Assembly: GCA_049840795.1 (NCBI GenBank)
Contig: JASGJK010000025.1
Coordinates: forward strand, 57,970-121,969
Length of the DNA stretch: 64,000 nt
Reading direction: 5' to 3'
Source of the DNA: UPXZ01 sp049840795
Lineage (GTDB): Bacteria > Bacteroidota > Bacteroidia > Bacteroidales > Paludibacteraceae
The position numbers and the translations under genes were made by a program. The notes under the pieces were generated by a model. That model ran no database searches. It saw nothing but the letters and a program-made list of their open reading frames with translations, and was not told where the DNA came from. Positions 28,828 through 37,582 of this stretch are shown here, piece after piece. Every line of letters starts with the position of its first letter. Positions within the stretch are counted from its first letter, which is position 1.

Positions 28828-29661
28828 TTAGTTTGCATTGTTGTTTGAAGCTCCTTTAGTTGGAGTTGTGAAAGTGGTAAGCGCTCCGGTTCCATCGGGT
28901 TTATGACCGTATGATTTTTTCCCTGCTAAACCAATGGTGCCAAAGTCGAGAGAGGAAACCAATACGCCGTTGTGATTTTCAAGATAAACGGCATCACCAG
29001 CTGTGCTCAATCCAAACATTACAGATTCTCCGTTGTATTCTGTAGTAATTACGGCATAACCTTTTGCAGGAATTACAATACTTGAAAGCACTCGTTTTGC
29101 TTTGGGAGATGCTGTACTTAAACTTGTTTTTATTCCTTCATCATACACTTGATAATCTTTAAGATCGACTGAGATTTCGGAAGCATTGTAAATCTCAAAC
29201 CAGTCAGGATCTGTGGTGTCTTTTGTTCCATCTGAGAATACCTCATTAATATATAATACTATAGGAGCAGCTCCGATGGTGTATGAATCTAATTTTGTCG
29301 GGGCTTCCTTTGGATAAAGCGTTTTTAAGTTGTCTAAATTTGTTGCTTCGATATAGTATTCCACTTTTACGTCTTTGGCAAAAGCAGGAATGGTGCCTGC
29401 ATAAATTCGCCCTTCGGTTAAAGTCATATCTACCGAGTTAAAGTTTGTCTCTGTTGATGCTTTGTAGTACAATTTTACGGTAGATATACCTTTTAAGTCT
29501 GTAATTTTAGCGGTAACAATAGGTGTAGCAGCTTCATTAGGATCAGTAGGGTTTCTGGTTACCTGTTCTATGGATGCAGAACCTACGTATATCTCATCTT
29601 TTACGCAAGATGTAAATAATAATGCAACGAATAACGTTGATAATAAAAATATTTTTTTCAT
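28828..29661 (-). CDS. Lamin-tail-domain lipoprotein
   Basis: 277 residues. Lipoprotein signal (LLFTSC at about 15-20), then an Ig-like region (ATPIVTAKITDLKGISTVKLYYKAS) and an LTD domain from about 135 (LYINEVFSDGTKDTTDPDWFEIYNAS, VDLKDYQVYDEG, GYAVITTEYNGESVMFGLSTAGDAVYLEN). Expected to be anchored in the outer membrane. It starts 11 nt after the phosphate-selective porin gene, so it may be an accessory lipoprotein of that porin. No catalytic motif visible. Confidence 0.82.
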   Translation of the reverse strand: MKKIFLLSTLFVALLFTSCVKDEIYVGSASIEQVTRNPTDPNEAATPIVTAKITDLKGISTVKLYYKASTETNFNSVDMTLTEGRIYAGTIPAFAKDVKVEYYIEATNLDNLKTLYPKEAPTKLDSYTIGAAPIVLYINEVFSDGTKDTTDPDWFEIYNASEISVDLKDYQVYDEGIKTSLSTASPKAKRVLSSIVIPAKGYAVITTEYNGESVMFGLSTAGDAVYLENHNGVLVSSLDFGTIGLAGKKSYGHKPDGTGALTTFTTPTKGASNNNAN

Positions 29662-29672
29662 ATTAGTATTTT

Positions 29673-31040
29673 TTAAAAGTCAATTTCACAACGTAAACCT
29701 ATTGATCCAAAATCTTCACCGGCTTTTCCGGCAGCGTCGGCAACTTTCTTCGGATCTTTGGTTAAGTTTCCGTCAATGTCGTGTCCTACAAATAATTTTC
29801 CTTTTCCACTGGCATAACGGTCGTGGTTCACATACGTATAGTTAAGTTGGAATTTTACATTTCTGGCAGTATAAAAATTTAAGCCGGCAGTGTAACCTTC
29901 TGCTGATCCTCCGTAAATGTCTTTATCATTTAAATTAACATAATCATAACGTAAAGCGAGTTCTACATCGCCCCATTTTTTGCCTTTGTCCGGTTGGGTA
30001 AATTCACCTTCGGATTTATTATAAACTTGTCTTCCTCCAAAAAGCATATATGTTCCTTGTACATAGAAACCACCGAAGTCGAGCGTTTGCTTATCGTTTT
30101 TTCTGTACGTAAAATTTCTGATAATTTCGCTTTGAATGCCCAGTCCTTTGTAAAATCCGGCTAATTCAATGTTACTCAATATGGTGTGGTCGTAGTCAGT
30201 AATTACATCGGTATCCAAATATTTTTTTCGATTGATACTGCTCAATGAGCGTGAGCTGTAGCGTATTCCGCCGTATTCTCCGGGGTCAACATTGGTTTTT
30301 GGAGTTCGATAAGAAGCGGCTCCAGCAACGTGTATGCCATAATTTTGATTTTGTCCAAACGGTTGTAATACAAGTTTCCAAGTGAATGAGTGCCCTTGAT
30401 CTCTGCCGTAGTCTTTGTTGTTGTCCTCCACGTACGTCCTCATTTCTAAGTCTTCCACTTCTTGAAAATGAATGCCTCCAACGGCTAAAAAACGAGGCGC
30501 CTCATAAGCAACTTCCCAGCCTATGTGACGAGATGGGGCAAATGTTGCAACTACCATCGAACGTTCCATAAAGTTAAGATAACGTGATGATGCTGTTTGC
30601 GACATAGAGAAACGTTCTTTAAAATTACCTACTCGTGTAGTTAATCCGTTTAGAAAGTCGTATCCGAGGATTGCATCATTGAGTTCTAATACCCCATTAG
30701 CAAAATCAAGGTCTATTTCGCCGTACCAGTTTTTTGTAACCTTTGCTTTTGTGGCAAAGCGTGCGCGGCGAATAGAGACATCGTTCCCAATAGGGTTGAA
30801 AGTTTCGCCCAGAAAAGCCTGACCATCAACCTGTACGCGGACGTCAAACCATAGTTTATAGTCCTGATTTGGCGATTCAAATACAAGTACTCCATCTCTG
30901 TTTTCGGTCAAAAGAGATGTGCGGTTTACTTTTTTACCATACTGATCGTAACGATCGTCGGTGGTTGTTGACTCTTGCGCGCTTAACAGTAAATTGACAC
31001 AGAGCAACGGAAGTAAAAACATTGTCTTTTTCATGTTCAT
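29673..31040 (-). CDS. Phosphate-selective porin OprO/OprP family
   Basis: 455 residues. Signal peptide 1-22 (ending LLLSAQ). The Porin_O_P barrel begins with ENRDGVLVFESPNQDYKLWFDVRVQVDG and shows FNPIGNDVSIRRARFATKAKVTKNWYGEIDLDF and RVGNFKERFSM, typical of this trimeric anion-porin family. Beta-strands continue to a C-terminal aromatic (CEIDF-COOH), as required for outer-membrane insertion. It lets phosphate (and perhaps polyphosphate) through the outer membrane. Encoded 6 nt after the PiT permease, which supports joint phosphate uptake. Confidence 0.87.
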   Translation of the reverse strand: MNMKKTMFLLPLLCVNLLLSAQESTTTDDRYDQYGKKVNRTSLLTENRDGVLVFESPNQDYKLWFDVRVQVDGQAFLGETFNPIGNDVSIRRARFATKAKVTKNWYGEIDLDFANGVLELNDAILGYDFLNGLTTRVGNFKERFSMSQTASSRYLNFMERSMVVATFAPSRHIGWEVAYEAPRFLAVGGIHFQEVEDLEMRTYVEDNNKDYGRDQGHSFTWKLVLQPFGQNQNYGIHVAGAASYRTPKTNVDPGEYGGIRYSSRSLSSINRKKYLDTDVITDYDHTILSNIELAGFYKGLGIQSEIIRNFTYRKNDKQTLDFGGFYVQGTYMLFGGRQVYNKSEGEFTQPDKGKKWGDVELALRYDYVNLNDKDIYGGSAEGYTAGLNFYTARNVKFQLNYTYVNHDRYASGKGKLFVGHDIDGNLTKDPKKVADAAGKAGEDFGSIGLRCEIDF

Positions 31041-31046
31041 AGATTT

Positions 31047-32729
31047 TTACAAATTTTTGGTAAATTGAATTAAGTTTGTGTTTTTTTGAAGATTTAATTT
31101 TTTTCTCAATCGGTATCGACTTATTTCCACACTTTTAATAGAGATATTTAATAGAGGAGCAATCTCTTTGCTTGATAAACCAATACGCAAAAGCATCATT
31201 AGCCTTTTTTCCTGAGCCGATAAATCGGGATATTGCGAGTTTAACTTCTCCATAAAACTAATATGTACTTGTTCGGCTTGCTGGTATATGTTTTCCAGTT
31301 CGGTAGAATAAGTCATTTTTTGCTTTATGGTAGTCAATTCTTCGGTGAGAATGGCATTTTTTTCTTCGATGCTATCAGAATTTATCGCTCTTTGCAACGA
31401 TTTGTAAATAGAATCTAAATATTGCCTTTGCTCGCCTATGTTTATCGAATAGGTGATAAGTTCTTTTTGCTTGTTGTCTAATTGTGATGTTAGGTTCGTG
31501 TTTTCGAGTTGTACGGTGTTTTTTTCAATCTCGGTAAGCGCTTTTTGAAACTCTGAAAACTGAACTTGTTCCTTCCATCTGTTCTCCTTTTCATCGGCTT
31601 TTTTCTTATTGTTGAAATACAAAAAAACAGTATAAATAGTTACAAAAAGCAATACTAAGATAACCGCTAATGTAAGCGCGATATTTAATCCGAAGGGAAA
31701 TTCGTAGCTTAGCATTTTGTCAGGCAAGTACACCCAGTTTGAATCAATATTATTTCCCATAAATGAATAAAATACGCTCATAATTATAAAAACAATCATT
31801 GCCGAAAAAATGGGCAATAGAATTATAGAAAGCTACTGTTTTTCTTATCTGTATCCAATCGATACTTTTATTGCCTTTTGCCAAACCAATACCCATAATC
31901 GAAGCTAAAACAAGCTGAGTTGCCGAAAGCGGAACAAAAATGCCCGGAACAAAGGAAAATATCATCATCCAGATAGCCGAAACAAACAACGCTGAAAACG
32001 AAACATCAAGTGTAAGGTATTCTTTCTCTTGTTCACCGTCCTTTTTGTTCAGAAAAATGCCGGTTGCCACGGAAATTGCTCCCAAACACAATAAAAAATA
32101 TATCATATCGGTTGAAATCTTTCCAAAAACCAATGTTTGAGGAAAATAATTACTAAAAATTCCCGCGGTAACCGAAACATTATTCACACTTACACTGAAA
32201 ATAAAAAATAAGCACCCTGTTATAAAAAGTATCCTTACGATGGCTTCGATTTTTAAAAGATGGATTTTTGATGATAAAAAGAATTTACGAAGCAACGTAT
32301 AAAAACCATAAGCCGATATAGCAGCCAAGAATGGAGTTAGTGTCCAAGCCGTGATTAGTTTGACAGAAAACACGTAATTTTCTGTCAATTGGTTCGAATA
32401 TAAAAGCCACCCGATAATTCCGCTCATAAGCAACTGTGCCAACGATACGGGAAACTATATCTTGAAAAAACAAAATAGACGATTAGAGCCGATACATCAA
32501 CAAATAATATTTCTCTTATATGCTTAAAGCCGGCAAAATCGGTCAATGCTACCGTATTTGACTTTATATTTAGTATTGCCCCGATTAAAACGAAGAAAAA
32601 CGAAATAAAAACAACCGTCCGGAATGAAATGGTCTTAGTTTCCATTGCCGGCTGATAGACGTTTTTCAATTCGGTTTTTCCGATGAAAAGCCCAACAATT
32701 AGTCCGCTTATGAGAAATATCGCTAACAT
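31047..32729 (-). CDS. PiT-family inorganic phosphate permease fused to coiled coil and LuxR-type HTH (two frameshifts)
   Basis: Start ATG at 32729 overlaps the stop of the DUF47 gene (TGATG). Three frame segments join: 32729-~32448 (AIFLISGLIVGLFIGKTE...), ~32448-~31835 (AQLLMSGIIGWLLYSNQLTE ... FAAIS, several helices) and ~31835-31047. The joins need one missing G near 32449 and a one- or two-base change near 31832. The last segment continues with hydrophobic helices (IILLPIFSAMIVFIIMSVFYSFMGN), one more helix (IALTLAVILVLLFVTIYTVFLYF), a long coiled coil, and a LuxR/GerE-type helix-turn-helix (SAQEKRLMMLLRIGLSSKEIAPLLNISIKSVEISRYRLRKKL). Permease plus membrane-tethered DNA-binding domain is unusual. 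If real, it could couple phosphate flux to transcription. Confidence 0.72.
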
Positions 32730-33373
32730 CAAACAATTCGTTTAATTGCCATTATCGATAATAAATCTGCGACTTTTTCCGCAGCGTCTGAGATGTTTTC
32801 GATGTGGAGTGTGAAATACCTGAGATGGAATTTTTCACTGAGTTTCAAATCGGTCATTTCGCGAAAAATTTTTCTTCTGACGGAATCCGCTAATAAATCG
32901 GTCTCTTTTTCATAGAAATAAACACGGTGAACCTTTTCATTTACACTCATCGGATCGATAAAATACGACTTCGCCGCCGGTACCGTAGATTCGGCAGCCG
33001 AAACAGAAACCTGAGTCAATCGCATAAAATCGGGAATTAGATCGGTGGGAATATGCGGTATCTCAACATCAAACTGAAACAGGTTTTTCTTCGAGAAGTC
33101 GATAATGTTATCCATCTCTTCCATTAACGACATAATGTCGCCGCGTATTTGCGGCATGAGTGGTTGTAAAAACAAAGTTTTTTCTATTTCACGGCGAAGT
33201 TTGTCAGATTCTATCTCGGCATTTGCCAATGAAATAATATTGTTGTTGAAACTCTCAATATTATCATATAGATAGTTTTTTACACCTTCTTTGAATAGTA
33301 GCAAACTTTGATCAACGCAATCAAGGAATTTGTTGATCAATTCGATGGAGGTATTGGCTTGAGAAAAAAACAT
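32729..33373 (-). CDS. DUF47 (PhoU-like) Pit accessory protein
   Basis: About 214 residues from ATG 33373 (MFFSQANTSIELINKFLD); a TTG further upstream is less likely. Nearly all-helical, as in the TIGR00153/DUF47 family: LRREIEKTLFLQPLMPQIRGDIMSLMEEMDNIIDFSK contains the E/DxxxD-type metal-binding helix residues seen in PhoU-like folds, and VNEKVHRVYFYEKETDLLADSVRRKIF follows. DUF47 proteins are encoded beside PiT permeases and are thought to modulate them. The stop overlaps the permease start by one base, implying coupled translation. Confidence 0.87.
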   Translation of the reverse strand: MFFSQANTSIELINKFLDCVDQSLLLFKEGVKNYLYDNIESFNNNIISLANAEIESDKLRREIEKTLFLQPLMPQIRGDIMSLMEEMDNIIDFSKKNLFQFDVEIPHIPTDLIPDFMRLTQVSVSAAESTVPAAKSYFIDPMSVNEKVHRVYFYEKETDLLADSVRRKIFREMTDLKLSEKFHLRYFTLHIENISDAAEKVADLLSIMAIKRIV

Positions 33374-33597
33374 AACATTTGTTTTACAATGAGAATGCAA
33401 GTTTACAAATATTTTTTTAAATCTTGTTGCATTGTAAAGATTACTTTCTTGATATGTAAAATTTGCGTAGAGTTTTTTATTTTTATTAATTATTTATTTA
33501 TCAGTTTTTTATATTTATATTGTGTGTTTATTTATTCCATATTGTTTGCTTCTTATGTTTTTATGTAGAGTATTTGTTAAGTATTTTGAAATAAAAA

Positions 33598-33620
33598 AGA
33601 TGTAGAAAAACTCTACATCT
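33598..33620 (-). terminator. Terminator after the S1/P1 nuclease gene
   Basis: AGATGTAG (33598-33605) pairs with CTACATCT (33613-33620); on the minus strand the hairpin is followed by a T6 run. It lies just after the stop at 33627. Confidence 0.7.
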
Positions 33621-33626
33621 TTACGG

Positions 33627-34403
33627 TTATTTATAAATTTCATTTAATATCTTTGCCAGTTGAATCCCCGCTCGATACAACATTTCGTCTAACTTATCCT
33701 TGTATTTGAAATTGTATTCATAGTATCGGATATTGGTGTAATTGTACGTGTAAAGCTCCTGTCGAAGGATGTAAACGGCTTGAACCGACTCTAAAATAGT
33801 CACTTTTTTATAATGTTTTTTTTGTTGCATATATTTGTCTTGTAAGTAGTGACTGTATTCCGAATACGAATAAGCTTGGTGCTCAATTAAATCTCTGTCC
33901 CACAATTGATGTACTTTTATGTTTTGTCCAAACCATTTTGTGGATATATCATTTCCTCCACGGTTCTTCGGCGCGTCCTAAATGAAAAGGTTGGTGTAAA
34001 TCACCGATGAAATGGACGAGAAATTTCAGTGCGATGGTGTCATTTTTACTAATTTTGAGTCGCTCGATCATTTTCTGAATAGCAAAGAACAAATGTTCGC
34101 CTTGTGAGAGCGGATTATCCCATAAGTATTGTAGAATCCTGGTACCGTCATATTATCGGCTAAGTTCTGAAAATGCCAGTTGTAGCTATAAGCGTAGGTG
34201 CTGTCGTTTCGCATATCGTCCGCCCATGTAGCAAAATAAATGATACCGTGTTTGCCAAGTAAATTATCAATCTGCTTTTGTGTATTCGTACTTATATTTT
34301 GATAGGCAATATCTGCAATGGTTCGGTGTCCTGTGGCGTCAAAAGCAAATATATTTGATGCAAAGCAGACAAGAATGTTGATGACTAAAAGTTGTTTTTT
34401 CAT
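33627..34403 (-). CDS. S1/P1-family zinc nuclease, exported (two frameshifts)
   Basis: Signal peptide (MKKQLLVINILVCFASNIFA), then FDATGHRTIADIAYQNI (first zinc His), FATWADDMRND (Asp), SYNWHFQNL (His), FIGDLHQPFHLG (zinc-binding HxxxD/H cluster) and KVHQLWDRDLIE, all expected of S1/P1 nucleases that use three Zn ions to cut single-stranded DNA/RNA. They fall in three frames; single-base shifts near 34137 and 33962 (an extra C in a CC) join them into ~258 residues, normal length. The residue after signal cleavage, usually Trp and a zinc ligand through its backbone, appears to be Phe. Secreted or periplasmic; a nutrient-scavenging role for phosphate from nucleic acids would fit the neighbouring phosphate cluster. 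Confidence 0.78.
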
Positions 34404-34529
34404 TTTATATGTAATATTTGCCCTTTACCTTGGAGAGGTAAATGAGTGGTTAATACTTATTTTTTGTGGACGATGATGTTGTAAGTCTTTTTAAAATAAA
34501 TAAGCAATATGATAGAATTGGTATTGTGT

Positions 34530-34655
34530 AATGAAGTTATTTTGATTTTTCATGTTTTATTGCGTATCGTTCCTACGGAACTTTCTATCGGTTGATAATC
34601 ATTCTGTTAATGTCGTTTCTGCAAATTAAAAAGTTAAGACGCCCTCAATATCTAC
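34530..34655. repeat. REP-like degenerate intergenic repeat, copy 2
   Basis: Shares with 17.63-17.86 kb: TTTTGATTTTT, ATTGCGTATCGTT, GGAA-TTT, TTGATAATCATTCT and, after a gap, GCAAATTAAAAAGT. Includes a TTCCTACGGAA palindrome. The ~300-bp gap otherwise shows nothing coding. Confidence 0.45.
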
Positions 34656-34706
34656 TCCCAGTATAAACAAAAAAGAGAAAATGTTTGATAACATTCTCTC
34701 TTTGCT

Positions 34707-34781
<75 letters not shown>

Positions 34782-34795
34782 ATTTGTTTGGATTG

Positions 34796-34803
34796 CAAAA
34801 GTA
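34796..34803 (-). promoter_or_regulatory. -7 box (TACTTTTG) for tRNA-fMet
   Basis: Minus-strand TACTTTTG followed by C, ending 15 nt before the tRNA 5' end; fits TAnnTTTG. Confidence 0.6.
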
Positions 34804-34856
34804 CAACTTTTTATTTCAACAGCCAAATGTATTTTAAAATTTAACAATTCGTAGTT

Positions 34857-35835
34857 TCAACCAGTGAATGCAACTTTATTATTTTTCAAAGATAGGAAGA
34901 ATATTTCTTTAGGTGAATGGAAATTTAGTTTTTCTCTTGGTCTGTTATTGATTTTGTATTGTATTTGTTTGATATACTGGTTATTAATGTTATCAAATTT
35001 TGTATGTTTTGGTATATATTGTCTAATTAGTTTGTTTGTGTTTTCAATCAATCCTTTTTCCCAAGAGGAATATGGGTGTGTAAAGAAAACTTTGGTATCC
35101 AGTTGTTTAGCTATATATTGGTGGTCTGCGAACTCTGTCCCGTTGTCTGCGGTGATAGTATGAACGTGTTCTTTGTAGGCGGTGAGCAATCTGACTACCA
35201 CTTTGCTCAATTCTTTGGCATTCTTCCCCTGTTCAAGTTTTTCCATAAGCATAAATGCGGTTTTTCTTTCTACCATTGTAACAATAGCTCCCTGATTGTT
35301 TTCTCCCACAATGGTATCTATTTCCCAATCTCCAAATCGTTTTTTGTCATTGACAATTTGTGGTCGCAGGTCAATGGAAACTCGATTTTTTATGGGTATG
35401 TTTTTACCCACCGGACGTTTCCTGTGTTTGAGTTTATGTCTGGTGTGTTTGTAGAGTGTCCCGCCTTGCTGCTTATCTACGCGAATGATTTTATAGATGG
35501 TTTCGTGGCTGACAAAAGGCTTATTTTCAAGTTTTAATCTGCCTGTAATTTGTTGTGGCGATAAAATCTTCTTGAATCATCGTAATGATTTCTTTTTTCA
35601 CTACGGGCAACAGTTTACGAGGCTTTTTCATACGCTCTTTACGCACTTCTGCCATATCTTGTGCATACCGGAAGGAGTATTTGCCTTTCAGATTGGCATT
35701 GCGTTTCAACTCCCGGCATATTACCGATTTATCTTTACCGATTGTCTTTGCAATCTGTGTTTGGCTGCAACCTTGCTTTAATAAGCAGGAAATCGCGTAC
35801 CTTTGTTCTTGGGTTAAATGTACTTTTTTGCTCAT
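34857..35835 (-). pseudogene. IS30-family transposase, one frameshift
   Basis: N-terminal part (35835-35527): HLTQEQRYAISCLLKQGCSQTQIAKTIGKDKSVICRELKRN, the IS30 helix-turn-helix. After a break near 35573 (a surplus T in TTTT) the next frame reads TGRLKLENKPFVSHETIY... through VGKNIPIKNR and the DDE core: DWEIDTIVGENNQG (D), TITADNGTEFADH (D), WEKGLIENTNKLIRQY (E), ending near 34857. Restored length is about 326 residues, normal for IS30. Probably functional if the shift is a consensus error. Confidence 0.85.
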
Positions 35836-35866
35836 ACAACTTAAAAGTAAGAAATTTTTCCTAAAT

Positions 35867-35894
35867 ATCTTTCAGGGCATATGCCCTGAAAGAT
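35867..35894. terminator. Perfect palindrome/terminator inside IS30 end
   Basis: 14-bp perfect stem ATCTTTCAGGGCAT with its complement and no spacer, followed on the plus strand by G and T7. It lies between the right end of the element and the transposase start, where it could block transcription entering from outside. Confidence 0.65.
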
Positions 35895-36100
35895 GTTTTT
35901 TTCTTCTTGAAAGTTGCATTTCTTAGTTGAAATTAATATTTTATGTTTTTTTTCTGTTTCATGTTCTTCCGAATAAAGGTTTGCTCATTTTTTATACGAA
36001 ACGATACCATAGAAAATGCGATAGCAGAAAATTAGAGCACAACCGATAATACTTCCAAAAAATCTTTGCCGAAAACACGGTGTTTCTGCTTCTACATATT

Positions 36101-37203
36101 ACATTAATTACACAAACAAATTATTATCTTTGCCCAGTAATTTTAAAAGAATAAATCTATTATGGGACGAAAAGTGAAAACGTTTTAAATTATACATCAG
36201 AACAAATAAAGGTGTTTATTGACAATGATGATAAATATAAGTTAGGCGTCAAGCTTTATGCGGTATACCAATTATCAAAAGGTAAATCCAGCAGAGAACT
36301 TGAAGATTTGTACAATACAAGCTTTAGGCAGATTTGCAATTGGGCTGACCGTTTTGGCAAGGATGGAATAGGAGGATTAATGAACAAGCCATGTAGTGGG
36401 CGACCAACTAATCTTACATCCGACCAACTAATCGAATTGCGGGAATCACTCTTAAAAAGTCCCGAAACATACGGTTATAATACAGGCTCTTGGTCAGGTC
36501 CGGTTGTGAGAGACTTTGTAGAAACAAGGTTTCAGGTAATCTACAAACAAGCTAATGTGTATAATCTTATGCAATCGTTAGATTTTAGCTGTCAGCCTAC
36601 CAAAGGAAAGTATTCGGAAACAAGATCCAATCAAGAGAGAAATGGCTAACGTTGATATAAAAAACTTTAGACGAATGTGAACAAGATCTTTCGATGGCTA
36701 TTGTTTTCAGGATGAATTTAGTCTAAGCAATACCGCTACACTTTCTGCAACGTGGTCTCCAAAGGGAAACAACCGACGGTTGACTGCAAACAGGTTAAAA
36801 AGGAGCGTGTAACAGGGCTTGGGGGCATTAATTCAATAACAGGCAACTGATTGTTGGCTTTGAATAAATGGGAAATTATAAGACTTTCAAAAAGCATTTC
36901 AAAAAGTCATAAACCAATACAAGGATAAAAAAGATAATCATGTACGTTGATAATGTCAGGTTTCATCATACAAAGAATCTAAAGAGCTTTCTTGATGCTA
37001 ATCCTGTGTTAGAAATACGATATATAGCTGCATATTCACCAGACTAATCCTGTCGAACGTGTTTAGTGGTACAAGCGAAAGTATATTACTCCCAATCGAT
37101 ATTTATCATCTATCAAAGAGCACATTGCCAAATTCTGACAGCTTTTGTCTCGGACGCTTAAACCGAATGAGACTTTGAGAAAAATATGTGTAATTAATTA
37201 TTA
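36101..37203 (+). mobile_element. IS630-family element, decayed
   Basis: Ends proposed from the inverted pair ATTAATTACACA (36103-36114) and TGTGTAATTAAT (37187-37198), flanking an IS630-type transposase. A TATCTTTG box (36125-36132) precedes the gene. Boundaries are approximate to a few bases. Confidence 0.65.
36162..37200 (+). pseudogene. IS630-family transposase, multiply frameshifted
   Basis: MGRKVKT starts at 36162 and breaks at once (stop at ~36188). The next frame (36212-36649) shows the N-terminal helix-turn-helix part: YAVYQLSKGKSSRELEDLYNTSFRQICNWADRFGKDGIGGL. Beyond 36640 scattered frames hold the DDE core: AIVFQDEFSLSNTATLSATW (first Asp), TMYVDNVRFHH-like VDNV (second Asp) and AAYSPDLNPVERVW-like remains (Glu). 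At least four shifts are needed, so it is inactive as given. Confidence 0.8.
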
Positions 37204-37433
37204 GATAGTCATTAAATATTTTAGCCTAATTTCATAAAACAATTTACCAGTAGTAGGAATTTCTCCCTTTCGGAGATTAACAAATTGGTGAGTGGTGGTA
37301 CGTTTTGGAGTGTTGCAAATATTTTCATATTTTATTTTTGAACACAAGTTATGAGTGTTACATTTTGATACAAAATTACGTTTAATTGCCAATATATAAA
37401 AATACCGCCAGAGATAAAGCGTTTTTTCAGACA

Positions 37434-37491
37434 TTTTGACATTGTTCTATGTCAAAAATGCCGTTTTAAATAATACCGTATTTTGCGGTAT
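37434..37491. promoter_or_regulatory. Two inverted repeats upstream of clpC
   Basis: TTTTGACAT (37434-37442) / ATGTCAAAA (37449-37457), a perfect 9-bp pair with a 6-nt spacer, and ATACCG (37473-37478) / CGGTAT (37486-37491). Both lie just upstream of the clpC promoter box and could be binding sites for a stress regulator; no regulator is identified. The rest of the 37.2-37.58 kb gap shows no convincing gene. Confidence 0.4.
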
Positions 37492-37519
37492 CATTTTTGT
37501 TCCGAAAATTAAAAATTGA

Positions 37520-37527
37520 TATTTTTG
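37520..37527 (+). promoter_or_regulatory. -7 box (TATTTTTG) for clpC
   Basis: TATTTTTG with a TTTG about 20 nt upstream (about 37497), 56 nt before the clpC ATG; good match to the Bacteroidota -33/-7 arrangement. Confidence 0.65.
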
Positions 37528-37582
37528 TAAAGTAAATCGTGAATTTATCAGTTTGAAACATTTAAATTGAAAATTAATATAG

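Larger units (their letters stand above)
34855..35932 (-). mobile_element. IS30-family insertion sequence
   Basis: Inverted ends: TTTCAACCAGTGAATGCAAC (from 34855), and at the right, read on the minus strand, TTTCAACTAAGAAATGCAAC (ending at 35932): 17 of 20 matching. They enclose an IS30-type transposase and a strong internal palindrome. Inserted between tRNA-fMet and an AT-rich gap. Confidence 0.75.

Noticed and set aside
37201..37434. 77-codon minus-strand frame upstream of clpC
   Set aside because: It lies in IS630-flanking and palindromic DNA and resembles no protein; more likely translation of repeat DNA.
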